This document shows, one piece after another, positions 26,271 through 33,847 of a DNA stretch of 64,000 nucleotides; positions within the stretch are counted from its first letter, which is position 1, and each line of letters begins with the position of its first letter. Under the pieces are notes generated by a model. It did not search any database, had not been told where the DNA came from, and saw only the letters and a list, made by a program, of their open reading frames with translations. Origin of the DNA: CAYWOS01 sp964459985 (GTDB taxonomy: Bacteria > Bacillota > Clostridia > Christensenellales > Aristaeellaceae); assembly GCA_964459985.1 (NCBI GenBank), contig CAYWOS010000010.1, forward strand, positions 1 through 64,000, in the 5' to 3' direction. The translations under genes and the position numbers were made by a program.

Positions 26271-26809
26271 GGCGTCGTCCCTTCCGTTTCCTCGGCTGAT
26301 TTGCGGTAGCTTTTAAGCTTGATATCAAGCGGCGATATGCTGCCGCGCCGGCCGATCATCGCATAGTACAGCGCCGCGCCGAAACCGACGCCGACGGCGT
26401 AGGGCACGGCGATCAAAAGCCGGTCGGACGGCTCGGCGCCCGTGATCATGCGGTACATCGTTCCCTGCGCCTTTTCCATATCGACGTCGGCGTGAAACCA
26501 CGTGATGGTGAACGCGCTGCCGATGAACAAAAGCAGAAACGCGACGGCGGCGCGAAGCGCGTGCGTCCTTGCGCGCTTGCGCTCGGGGACGACGTGCACA
26601 TAACACTGATCCGCGCCGAGCAGACTGATATCGGCGTTTTCGCCGATCGCCTGCGCGACGGCGATGGCGGGCAGTTTCCATACCCCCGCCTTTTTCGGAC
26701 ACGGGATTTCGATATCCCCCGCCTCGCCGCCCAGCACGTCCGCCACGTCGCGCACATGCAGCGTTTCGCCCGGCGCGATGGTCACGCGATCCTTTACCTG
26801 AACGAACAG
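26267..26809 (-). CDS. spoVAA: stage V sporulation protein AA (probable CTG start)
   Basis: SpoVAA is the first protein of the dipicolinate channel operon, with an N-terminal beta domain and two membrane helices (RAAVAFLLLFIGSAFTITWF; LLIAVPYAVGVGFGAALYYA). A GTG at 26785 is available but has no ribosome site. Reading back to CTG at 26807-26809 adds LFVQVKDR, which matches the conserved family start (B. subtilis has IFIRLRHR before its VLAHPGD), and GAGGTGAGG lies just before it. A TGA lies three codons upstream, so this is the longest possible start. Product about 180 residues. Confidence 0.83.
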   Translation of the reverse strand: MFVQVKDRVTIAPGETLHVRDVADVLGGEAGDIEIPCPKKAGVWKLPAIAVAQAIGENADISLLGADQCYVHVVPERKRARTHALRAAVAFLLLFIGSAFTITWFHADVDMEKAQGTMYRMITGAEPSDRLLIAVPYAVGVGFGAALYYAMIGRRGSISPLDIKLKSYRKSAEETEGTTP

Positions 26810-26834
26810 TCCGCCTCACCTCGCTTGACAAAAA

Positions 26835-26864
26835 CAGTATGCGCGGGCGAGCGGAAAACCATAC
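26835..26864 (-). promoter_or_regulatory. sigma-G-like forespore promoter of spoVAA-AB-AC
   Basis: On the minus strand GTATG (26860-26864) and CATACTG (26835-26841) are 18 bases apart. From memory the B. subtilis sigma-G consensus is GYATR-N18-CATNHTA, so only the last base differs. spoVA is sigma-G dependent in Bacillus, which supports the call. The -35 follows directly after the U tract of the htpG-Dabb terminator. Confidence 0.72.
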
Positions 26865-26897
26865 AAAAAAACGGCGCGGACATGATGAGTCCGCGCC
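26865..26897 (-). terminator. terminator of the htpG-Dabb operon
   Basis: On the minus strand GGCGCGGAC (26889-26897) pairs with GTCCGCGCC (26873-26881), followed by a T-rich tract (26865-26871). Confidence 0.9.
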
Positions 26898-26912
26898 GCC
26901 TTGAACAGATCG

Positions 26913-27206
26913 TCAGTCGTAATCGAAAATACACTTGGATTCGATCAGCGCGCCGTACCGCCGCTTCCATTCGCGGTGCGCGCCGCTTTCGTTATACGCG
27001 GGCAGGCTCGCGGCGTCCATCGTCATTTCGATCATCAGATCATACCGGTTTTCGTACCCGCTCCCGCGCCGGTTGACGCCCGGGACGAAACGAATCCCGC
27101 GCACGCCCGGGATGGCCTTCGCGCCCTCAAAAATCGCGCGGATGTCCGGCAGGAGCGCGTCCATATCGGTCCCGGCGATCCATCGGACGATGATGCAGTG
27201 CTTCAC
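26913..27206 (-). CDS. Dabb (stress-responsive A/B barrel) domain protein
   Basis: This 97-residue dimeric alpha-beta barrel protein of the Dabb family starts MKHCIIVRWIAG and carries the typical GIRFVPGVNRRGSGYENRYD and ends KRRYGALIESKCIFDYD. Function of bacterial Dabb proteins is mostly unknown. The start is GTG at 27206 with AAGGAGGG 5 bases upstream; that ribosome site overlaps the htpG stop region, so the gene is co-transcribed with htpG and presumably shares its heat-shock control. Confidence 0.87.
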   Translation of the reverse strand: MKHCIIVRWIAGTDMDALLPDIRAIFEGAKAIPGVRGIRFVPGVNRRGSGYENRYDLMIEMTMDAASLPAYNESGAHREWKRRYGALIESKCIFDYD

Positions 27207-27218
27207 GGCGCGCCCTCC

Positions 27219-29129
27219 TTATGAAAGCTCGGCGAAGCGCGCGATCAGATCATTGCTGCGCGCGATGAACGCCTTGAGATCGTCGTTTTCGAGCGGGCGC
27301 GAGGACAGCCGCGCGACGTCGAACAATTGCCGGCAGATGAGCTTCTGCGCGTCGCCCTCCTCCATCGCGGCGAGGCCGCGCACCGTCGGGCACAGGCGGT
27401 TGAGCACCAGCGTCAGTTTGACGGGCATGTCGAACGATTGCCCGAACACGGCGCTCATTTCCTTGTAGCGGCGCATCTGCTCGTCCTCGGTGATCATCAT
27501 GGGCAGCGCGCGGTCGGACAGCGCTTCCACCTTGACCGTCAGATCCTTGTCGTCCAGCGCGTCGCGGAACATTTTCTCCATCGCCGCCTGATCGATGTCC
27601 TTGCCCTCGTCGCTTTCCTCGGTCAGTCCCGTCACGTCGGCGTCCACGCGCGCGAACTGCACGTCGGCGCCGCTCCCGTACTCGAGGAAGGACATGAAAT
27701 TCATGTCGATCATGGTGTCCATAAGCGCCACGTCGATGCCGCGCCCGACGTACAGCGCCACCTGCGCCGCCTGCCGCGACGCCTCGGTGGTGTAGTAAAT
27801 CTTCTTCTCGGTCTTGCCCTCGTTGCGCGATTTGTACTCGGCGAGCGTCAGATAATCGCCGCCCGTCGTTTTCAGCAGCAGGCTGTCCTTGACCTGCTCG
27901 TAGAATTTCTGATCGCGCACGCAGCCGTACTTGACGAAGGGATGGATGTCGTCCCAGTAGGTCTGGTACGTTTCGCGCTCGGTGGCAAACAGCGCGTTCA
28001 ATTTGTCGGCGACTTTCTTGGTGATATGCGCCGAGAGCTTTTTGACGTAGCCGTCGTTTTGCAGGAAGGAACGCGACACGTTGAGCGGCAGATCGGGGCA
28101 GTCGATCACGCCCTTGAGCAGCATCAGGAACTCGGGAATGACCTCCTTGATGTTGTCGGCGACGAACACCTGCCGATTGAACAGCTTGATCTCGCCCTCC
28201 TGCCCGCCGAAATCGCGCTTGATGCGCGGGAAATACAGGATGCCCTTGAGATTGAAGGGATAATCGACGTTGAGATGCACCCAGAAGAGCGGATCGTCAA
28301 AGGAATGGAACAGCTTGTGATAGGTTTCCTTGTACTGCTCATCGGTGCAGTCGCGGGGATTTTTGAGCCAGAGCGGATCGGTATCGTTGATGGGTTTTTC
28401 TTCCTTTTCGGCGGGCTTGTCGTCCGCGCGGTCTTCTTCCTGATCGGCGGGCTGTTCGTCTTTGCATTCCTCGCACTCGCAGCCGTCCTCGTGCGCGTGC
28501 CCGTCGGCTTTCGTTTCCACGGGCTTTTTGATTTCATCCAGATAGATCGGCACAGCCATGTAGCCGCAGTAGCGCGACAGCACTTCGCGCACGCGGTAGG
28601 TTTCGAGGAATTCCTTTTCGTCCTCCAATATGTGCAGCGTGACGGTGGTGCCGCGCGTATCGCGGTCGCCCTCGTCCATTTCATACGCCATGCCGTCCTC
28701 GCTCGTCCAGCGCACGGGTTTGGCGTTTTCCTGATAGGAGAGCGTGTCGATGGTCACTTTGTCCGCCGCCATGAACGCCGAGTAAAAGCCCAGCCCGAAA
28801 TGCCCGATGATGCCGCCCTTGTCGTCGCCGGTATAGTTCTTGAGGAATTCCTCGGCGCTGGAAAACGCCACCTGATTGATGTACTTTTCGACTTCCTCCG
28901 CCGTCATGCCGATGCCGTTGTCCGAAAAGCGGATTTCGCCCGCTTCCTTGTCCACCGTCACGGTGACGCGCAGATTTTCGGCGTCGGGGAACAGCATCCT
29001 GTACTTGGTCGCGGCGTCGCAGCCGTTCGAGACCATTTCACGGATGAAAATATCCTTGTCGGAGTACAGCCAGCGCTTGATGACCGGCATAATGTTCTGC
29101 GCGTGAATGGAAATATTGCCCTTTTGCAT
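27219..29129 (-). CDS. htpG: chaperone HtpG (Hsp90) with a Cys/His-rich acidic linker
   Basis: HtpG is the bacterial Hsp90, an ATP-driven dimeric chaperone. The 636 residues contain the GHKL ATPase domain (E31 region IREMVSNGCDAATK, DNGIGM at 70-75, GHFGLGFYSAFM at 109-120), the middle domain and the dimerisation domain. Residues 203-249 form an acidic linker with HAHEDGCECEEC (H211, H213, C217, C219, C222), resembling a metal site; typical HtpG has no long charged linker. The ATG at 29129 follows GGGAGG. Upstream lie a sigma-A promoter and a perfect CIRCE element, so HrcA control is predicted. Confidence 0.95.
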   Translation of the reverse strand: MQKGNISIHAQNIMPVIKRWLYSDKDIFIREMVSNGCDAATKYRMLFPDAENLRVTVTVDKEAGEIRFSDNGIGMTAEEVEKYINQVAFSSAEEFLKNYTGDDKGGIIGHFGLGFYSAFMAADKVTIDTLSYQENAKPVRWTSEDGMAYEMDEGDRDTRGTTVTLHILEDEKEFLETYRVREVLSRYCGYMAVPIYLDEIKKPVETKADGHAHEDGCECEECKDEQPADQEEDRADDKPAEKEEKPINDTDPLWLKNPRDCTDEQYKETYHKLFHSFDDPLFWVHLNVDYPFNLKGILYFPRIKRDFGGQEGEIKLFNRQVFVADNIKEVIPEFLMLLKGVIDCPDLPLNVSRSFLQNDGYVKKLSAHITKKVADKLNALFATERETYQTYWDDIHPFVKYGCVRDQKFYEQVKDSLLLKTTGGDYLTLAEYKSRNEGKTEKKIYYTTEASRQAAQVALYVGRGIDVALMDTMIDMNFMSFLEYGSGADVQFARVDADVTGLTEESDEGKDIDQAAMEKMFRDALDDKDLTVKVEALSDRALPMMITEDEQMRRYKEMSAVFGQSFDMPVKLTLVLNRLCPTVRGLAAMEEGDAQKLICRQLFDVARLSSRPLENDDLKAFIARSNDLIARFAELS

Positions 29130-29174
29130 GACGAGATTCCTCCCGATAAAGAATGTGCATTGGTTTGCGAAGCC

Positions 29175-29203
29175 ATTATAACACGGCGCGCGGCAAAATG
29201 CAA
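29175..29203 (-). promoter_or_regulatory. sigma-A promoter of htpG
   Basis: TTGCAT (29198-29203) and TATAAT (29175-29180) on the minus strand are 17 bases apart, ending about 45 bases before the htpG start codon. Confidence 0.83.
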
Positions 29204-29210
29204 CAGAGAA

Positions 29211-29237
29211 TTAGCACTCATTTGAAAAGAGTGCTAA
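29211..29237. promoter_or_regulatory. CIRCE element (HrcA operator)
   Basis: TTAGCACTC (29211-29219), a 9-base spacer and GAGTGCTAA (29229-29237) match the CIRCE consensus perfectly in both arms. It lies immediately upstream of the htpG -35 box rather than downstream of the start site, which is unusual. It also lies about 90 bases upstream of the HAD gene -10 box on the other strand. Confidence 0.95.
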
Positions 29238-29356
29238 CAAAACGACGCGGGGCGGCGCGACGGATCGCCGCGCCCCGCCGCCGCGACGGGAAACGCGCGA
29301 TTTCCGCTTTCCTTCCGGCGCAATATCTGCTATAATTTGTCCGACCGTATGAGGAG

Positions 29357-30142
29357 GTGTTTCCCATCGAAAAACTGCGGAGCAAAAAAGGCTTCATCTG
29401 CGACATGGACGGCGTCATTTATCACGGCAACCGGCTGCTGCCCGGCGTGACGGAATTCGTCGAATGGCTCAAGCGCGAGGGAAAGGAATTCCTGTTCCTG
29501 ACCAACAACAGCGGCAAAACGCAGCGCGAGCTTCGCCAGAAGCTCATGAGTATGGGGCTGGACGTCGATGAGAAGCATTTCTACACCAGCGCCCTGGCGA
29601 CGGCGAAATTCCTGTCGTCGCAGGCGCCGGGCTGCGGCGTGTACGTTATCGGCGAGCCGGGGCTGTTCGGCGCGCTGTACGACGCCGGCATTTCCATCAA
29701 CGAGCGCGATCCCGATTACGTGGTCGTGGGCGAGGTCGCGGGCTATAACTACGAATCGGTCTGCCGCGCCGTGACGCACGTATTGAACGGCGCCAAGCTG
29801 ATCGGTACGAATTCGGACGTGACCGGGCCGTCCGATCACGGGCTGATCCCCTCCTGCCGCGCGCTCATTTCGCCCATCGAGATGGCGACGGGGCAAAAGG
29901 CGTACTTCATCGGCAAGCCCAACCCGCTCATGATGCGCACGGGGCTGAGAATGCTCGGCGTGCATTCCGAGGAAGCCGCCATGATCGGCGACCGCATGGA
30001 CACCGACATCATCGCGGGCATTGAAAGCGGTCTGGACACCGTGCTAGTGCTCTCGGGCGTCACGACGCGCGAGGGCGTGTCGCAGTATCCCTACCGCCCG
30101 CGGCTCATCCTTGACGGCGTGGGCGATATCCCGACGGCGTGA
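29357..30142 (+). CDS. HAD-IIA sugar phosphatase (NagD-like)
   Basis: A HAD hydrolase of the NagD/AraL class, about 260 residues, with the nucleophile motif CDMDGVIYHGN, motif II LTNNSGKT, the Lys in IGKPNPLMM and motif IV MIGDRMDTDI. It dephosphorylates small phosphometabolites. The start is odd: the open frame begins at GTG 29357, which overlaps the ribosome site GAGGAGG (29351-29357). With normal spacing the start would be the ATC at 29366 (reading IEKLRSKKGFI). A -10 box TATAAT is at 29331-29336 with a weak -35. First gene of a likely three-gene operon. Confidence 0.88.
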   Translation: MFPIEKLRSKKGFICDMDGVIYHGNRLLPGVTEFVEWLKREGKEFLFLTNNSGKTQRELRQKLMSMGLDVDEKHFYTSALATAKFLSSQAPGCGVYVIGEPGLFGALYDAGISINERDPDYVVVGEVAGYNYESVCRAVTHVLNGAKLIGTNSDVTGPSDHGLIPSCRALISPIEMATGQKAYFIGKPNPLMMRTGLRMLGVHSEEAAMIGDRMDTDIIAGIESGLDTVLVLSGVTTREGVSQYPYRPRLILDGVGDIPTA

Positions 30143-30198
30143 CGGCAAACCCCGGCGCGGCTGCGCGCGAGGGCGCGGCAATCGAGGAGAAAACGGAC

Positions 30199-30681
30199 AT
30201 GATTTTTCGTCAGGCGCGCGGCGACGATTCCCCGGCGGTGTTCGCGCTGTACCAGTCGGTGATCGGAAGCGAGTTTTGTATCTGGAACGTACTGTATCCG
30301 ACGGCGGACGATATCCGCCGCGACGTGGAGACGGGGAATCTCTTTGTGCTGTGCGACGGGGACCGAATGGCCGGCGCGGTTTCCATCGTGCCTGAAAACG
30401 AAATGGACGATATGCCGTGCTGGTCGACGTCCGACGGAACGGAGCGGGAGATCGCGCGGGTCGTGATCGCAAAAGCATATCAGGGAAAGGGCATGGCGGC
30501 CGGGCTGGTTCGCTCGGTGATCGACGTGCTCAAAGCGAGAAACTGCCGTACTGTTCGCCTGTCGGTCGCCGCGGAGAACATTCCGGCGCGGAAAACGTAC
30601 GACAAAGTCGGCTTTGTGCCCGTCGGCGAAGCGGATATGTACTGTCATCATTATTATCTGCTTGAAAAGACGATCCTGTAA
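30199..30681 (+). CDS. GNAT family N-acetyltransferase
   Basis: This 160-residue GNAT protein shows the acetyl-CoA loop in VVIAKAYQGKGMAAGLVRSV (Q/RxxGxG/A form QGKGMA) and the following beta-bulge LSVAAENIPARKTYDKVGF. Substrate unknown. The ATG at 30199 follows GAGGAG with about 9-base spacing; a longer frame back to 30139 reads Ala/Gly-rich linker sequence and is rejected. It stands 56 bases after the HAD phosphatase and 39 before the 2H phosphoesterase in the same direction. Confidence 0.85.
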   Translation: MIFRQARGDDSPAVFALYQSVIGSEFCIWNVLYPTADDIRRDVETGNLFVLCDGDRMAGAVSIVPENEMDDMPCWSTSDGTEREIARVVIAKAYQGKGMAAGLVRSVIDVLKARNCRTVRLSVAAENIPARKTYDKVGFVPVGEADMYCHHYYLLEKTIL

Positions 30682-30720
30682 GCCTGTGCGCGGCAGGCAA
30701 AGCGGCGGGAGGCGGCGCGG

Positions 30721-31254
30721 ATGTACCTGTGGACGGCGATCGACGTGAGCGAACAGCTTCATCCCCTTCGGCGGGACGTGGAGCGGATTTCCAGGGAGCT
30801 TGACCTTGACAACGGCGCCCTGACGCTGCCCTTTCATATCTCGCTCCGCATTTCCTGCCCGATCGACGACGCGCTGTATGAACAGGCGGTCGACGCGACG
30901 GAAGCTTATCTTTCCTCGCTTTCGCCGTTTATCGTCCGCGTGAAGGGCGTGCACAGGAACGGCGACATCATCTGGTGCGTCATGGAAAGCAATCCGGATT
31001 TGGAGGACCTCCACAAGCGCCTGATCGATTTCATGTCGGCCGATTTCGGCGTCGGTACGCATCCGTTCGATCGGATGTTTCTTTACCACGCGACGCTGTT
31101 CATCGGCGCCGGTGAAAAAACGGAGGCGGCGTTCGCGCGCATCCGCTCGGCGCGGACGCCCGAAACGCTGACGGCGAACCGCTTCGTCATCGGCGCGTCG
31201 GAGAGCGGCAAAATCGGGGAATACAGGGTGATCCGGCGGATTTCCGTCGGGTAA
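30721..31254 (+). CDS. 2H phosphoesterase (2'-5' RNA ligase-like)
   Basis: The 177-residue protein carries the paired HxS/T motifs of the 2H superfamily: HISLRIS (about residue 40) and HATLFIG (about 121). These proteins act as cyclic phosphodiesterases or RNA ligases on 2',3'-cyclic or 2'-5' ends. The substrate cannot be assigned. It is the last gene before the convergent glmS, with a 22-base gap and no strong terminator between. Confidence 0.78.
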   Translation: MYLWTAIDVSEQLHPLRRDVERISRELDLDNGALTLPFHISLRISCPIDDALYEQAVDATEAYLSSLSPFIVRVKGVHRNGDIIWCVMESNPDLEDLHKRLIDFMSADFGVGTHPFDRMFLYHATLFIGAGEKTEAAFARIRSARTPETLTANRFVIGASESGKIGEYRVIRRISVG

Positions 31255-31276
31255 AGGATCGCCCGGCGGTCGTTCC

Positions 31277-33082
31277 CTACTCCACCGTGACCGATTTCGC
31301 CAGATTGCGCGGCTTGTCCACATCGCGCCCCTGCGCGACCGCCATGAAATAGGCGAGCATCTGAAGCGGCGGAATGACGAGAAGCGGCAGAAGCATTTCG
31401 TCGGCGTCGGGCACGCTCCAGACCTCGTCGGACTCCTCCCGCGCGCGGGCGGCGAAGCGCTCGGGGCAGACGCACAGCGTATTCGCGCCGCGCGATTTCG
31501 TTTCGCGCAGGTTGGACAGCGTTTTATCCAGCAATCGTTCCTGCGTGCAAAGCGCGATGACGGGCGTGCCCTTTGAGATCAGCGCGATCGCGCCGTGCTT
31601 GAGCTCGCCCGCCGCGTACGCCTCGCTGGCGAGGTAGGAAACCTCCTTGAGCTTGAGCGCCGCTTCCATCGCCAGCGCGCTGTCCAGTCCCCTGCCGATA
31701 AAGAAAATCAAACGTTCGTTCATGTGCTGATCGCAGAATTTCTGGATGCGCGGCGCGTGATCGAACGTTTTTTCCATGAGCGAGGGAATCCCGCGCAGCC
31801 CGGTAAGCAGTTGATCGGCGCGGAATTTTTCAAGCGCGCCGTTTTTCAGCCCCAGCGCGATCGCCAGCAGCAAAAGCGTTTCCACCTGCGTGGTGTACGC
31901 CTTGGTGCTGGCGACGGCGATCTCGGGGCCGGCGAAGGTGTTGAGCGTGAAGGGCGTCATGCGCGTGAGCGTGCTGCCCACGGTGTTGGTGAGCGAGGCG
32001 ACGGCGACGCCCGCCTCGCGCGCCGCCTTGAGCGCCGCCAGCGTGTCCGCCGTTTCCCCGCTCTGGCTCACGGCGAGGGCAAGCTCGTTTTCATGCGCGA
32101 AAATGCGGTCGTAGCGGTATTCGCTGGCAATGCGCGCCTCGCCCTCGATGTTCGCCAGATGCCGTAAATAATGCCCGCCGACCAAAGAAGCGTGATACGC
32201 CGTGCCGCAGGCGAGGAAGGTGACGCGCCCGGGCGCGAGGGGCAGGGGCAGTTTGATCTCGCCCGCAGCCGCGTACGCCTCGTACGTGCCCCGGACAGCC
32301 TGCGGCTGCTCGTGGATCTCCTTGAGCATGAAATGCTCGTACCCGCCCTTTTCCGCCGCCGCCGCGTCCCACGCGATGTGCGTGGGGCGCACCGTGACGG
32401 GCGCGCCCAGCGCGTCGTACACCTCGGCGCGCCCGCGCGTCAGCACGGCGATTTCGCGGTCCTCGAGCATCAGCACCTCGCGCGTGTGGCGCAGTATCGC
32501 CGGGATATCGCTGGCGACGAACATTTCACCCTCGCCCAGCCCGATGACGAGCGGACTGCCCACGCGCACGCAGAAGAGGTGATCCGGCTCGCGCTCGGAC
32601 AGAATGGCGAGCGCGTAATTGCCCGTGAGCAGGGGCATGGCGCGGCGCAGCGTGCCCAGCATGTCGCCGTCGTACAGCGTGTGAATCAGGTGCGCCGCCG
32701 CCTCGGTGTCCGTCTGGCTGACGAAGGCGCAGCCCTGCGCCTCGAGGCTTTTGCGCAGCGCCAGATGGTTTTCGATGATGCCGTTGTGCACCAGCGCGAT
32801 ATCGCCCTTGACGTCGGTGTGCGGATGCGCGTTCAGATCGCTCGGCTCGCCGTGCGTCGCCCAGCGCGTGTGCCCGATGCCGATTTCGCCGCGCATGGGA
32901 CGCTCTTCGACCAGACCGCGGAGCTGCCGGATGCGGCCGACGCATTTGCGCACCTCGATCCTGCCGTCGTCCAGCGTCGCCAGCCCCGCGCTGTCATACC
33001 CGCGGTATTCCAGCCGATCCAGCCCGTCCAGCAGGATGTCCTGCGCCTGCCTGTGCCCGATGTATCCGACGATTCCGCACAT
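31277..33082 (-). CDS. glmS: glutamine-fructose-6-phosphate aminotransferase
   Basis: GlmS makes glucosamine 6-phosphate from fructose 6-phosphate and glutamine, the entry to peptidoglycan precursors. The 601-residue product has the Cys nucleophile at position 2 (MCGIVGYIGHRQAQ), the glutaminase domain, two SIS domains (ACGTAYHASLVGGHYLRHL; IFFIGRGLDSALAMEAALKL) and the C-terminal KSVTVE. The start follows a GAGGA site. The leader is only about 70 bases, too short for a glmS ribozyme. Confidence 0.97.
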   Translation of the reverse strand: MCGIVGYIGHRQAQDILLDGLDRLEYRGYDSAGLATLDDGRIEVRKCVGRIRQLRGLVEERPMRGEIGIGHTRWATHGEPSDLNAHPHTDVKGDIALVHNGIIENHLALRKSLEAQGCAFVSQTDTEAAAHLIHTLYDGDMLGTLRRAMPLLTGNYALAILSEREPDHLFCVRVGSPLVIGLGEGEMFVASDIPAILRHTREVLMLEDREIAVLTRGRAEVYDALGAPVTVRPTHIAWDAAAAEKGGYEHFMLKEIHEQPQAVRGTYEAYAAAGEIKLPLPLAPGRVTFLACGTAYHASLVGGHYLRHLANIEGEARIASEYRYDRIFAHENELALAVSQSGETADTLAALKAAREAGVAVASLTNTVGSTLTRMTPFTLNTFAGPEIAVASTKAYTTQVETLLLLAIALGLKNGALEKFRADQLLTGLRGIPSLMEKTFDHAPRIQKFCDQHMNERLIFFIGRGLDSALAMEAALKLKEVSYLASEAYAAGELKHGAIALISKGTPVIALCTQERLLDKTLSNLRETKSRGANTLCVCPERFAARAREESDEVWSVPDADEMLLPLLVIPPLQMLAYFMAVAQGRDVDKPRNLAKSVTVE

Positions 33083-33179
33083 AATTTGTCCTCAATCTTT
33101 CATTTAATCATGATTGTTTGCAATATTTAAGTTAATTTTGCAACTTTCCACACGACTATACCACGTCTCGCGCCGCGCG
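33083..33179 (-). promoter_or_regulatory. AT-rich glmS leader and promoter
   Basis: A promoter with TTGACG (33178-33183) and TATAGT (33155-33160), 17 bases apart on the minus strand, starts a leader of about 70 bases that is strikingly AT-rich for this genome. It holds two TTGCAA palindromes about 20 bases apart (33117-33122, 33138-33143) and the palindrome AATCATGATT. These may be operator sites. Confidence 0.6.
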
Positions 33180-33758
33180 TCAATCCTTTTCTATGCGAAA
33201 CCGCTCAAAAAAATCAACGGGCAGCCCGTCCGCGTACACCGTGACGCACACGCCGCTCGCGCCGCCGTGCAGGGGCGTGCCTCCGCGCGCGACGGGATCG
33301 CCCGCCGCGACCGACGCGCCCGCTTCGACGAGCGCCGTCCCGATCCCGCGATAGACCGACGAAAGGCCGCCTCCGTGATCGATGGCGATCTCGCCGTCCC
33401 CGGCGCGCGTCACACGCCCGGCGCGCGCGGCGCGCACATCGCCGTCCACGCCGCAGGCGAAATCGACCGCCTCGTGCGTCCGCCATGTACTGATCGCCGC
33501 AAAGTACGTCGCGTCGGCGCTGAACGGGCGCAGGATTTCCCCCTCGCACGGGCGCGCGGCTTCCGCCGAAGCCGCCGTGTCCTCGCTGTACCGTACGTCG
33601 CTCAAGCGTTCGCTGCGGTCGGCGGCGGCGCTCAAATCGGGCGGCGTCCGGTCGTTTGAGCGCGCGGTCCACACGGCGGAGAGCAATATGGCCGCCGCGC
33701 ACAAAAGCGCCAGCAGATAGTATCCCCATTTGTCCAGCGCGTCGAGTACCTTTTTCAA
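33180..33758 (-). CDS. spoIIQ: SpoIIQ-like M23/LytM-domain sporulation protein
   Basis: A 192-residue membrane-anchored protein: TM segment at about 11-29 (GYYLLALLCAAAILLSAVW), then an extracytoplasmic LytM fold (PCEGEILRPFS, WRTHEAVDFACGVDGDVRAA, GEIAIDHGGGLSSVYRG). The first metal motif HxxxD is present (HEAVD) but the second HxH motif is replaced (VYR), as expected for a channel-forming SpoIIQ rather than an active peptidase. The TTG at 33756-33758 follows GGGAGGG and gives LKKVLDALDKWG. The sigma-F-like promoter upstream supports the identity. Confidence 0.75.
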   Translation of the reverse strand: MKKVLDALDKWGYYLLALLCAAAILLSAVWTARSNDRTPPDLSAAADRSERLSDVRYSEDTAASAEAARPCEGEILRPFSADATYFAAISTWRTHEAVDFACGVDGDVRAARAGRVTRAGDGEIAIDHGGGLSSVYRGIGTALVEAGASVAAGDPVARGGTPLHGGASGVCVTVYADGLPVDFFERFRIEKD

Positions 33759-33780
33759 CGCAAGCCCTCCCTTCGCATAC

Positions 33781-33813
33781 AAAAACCCTCCCCGACAGTA
33801 TATCCGGGGAGGG
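33781..33813 (-). terminator. terminator of the tmcAL-fumarase operon
   Basis: CCCTCCCCG pairs with CGGGGAGGG (33786-33794 and 33805-33813), followed on the minus strand by TTTTT. Confidence 0.9.
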
Positions 33814-33825
33814 CGCGGCTTACGC
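33796..33825 (-). promoter_or_regulatory. sigma-F-like forespore promoter of spoIIQ
   Basis: On the minus strand GCGTA (33821-33825) and GGATATACTG (33796-33805) are 15 bases apart. From memory the B. subtilis sigma-F consensus is GYATA-N15-GGNNANAHTR: the -10 fits every position and the -35 four of five. The -10 lies inside the loop of the upstream operon's terminator. Confidence 0.65.
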
Positions 33826-33847
33826 GAAAAGGGGGCGGCGCGGGCGT

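Noticed and set aside
26267..26785. GTG 26785 as the spoVAA start
   Set aside because: No ribosome site precedes it and conserved residues lie upstream; CTG 26807 fits better.
33083..33179. glmS ribozyme
   Set aside because: The leader is too short and AT-rich, without the conserved ribozyme core.
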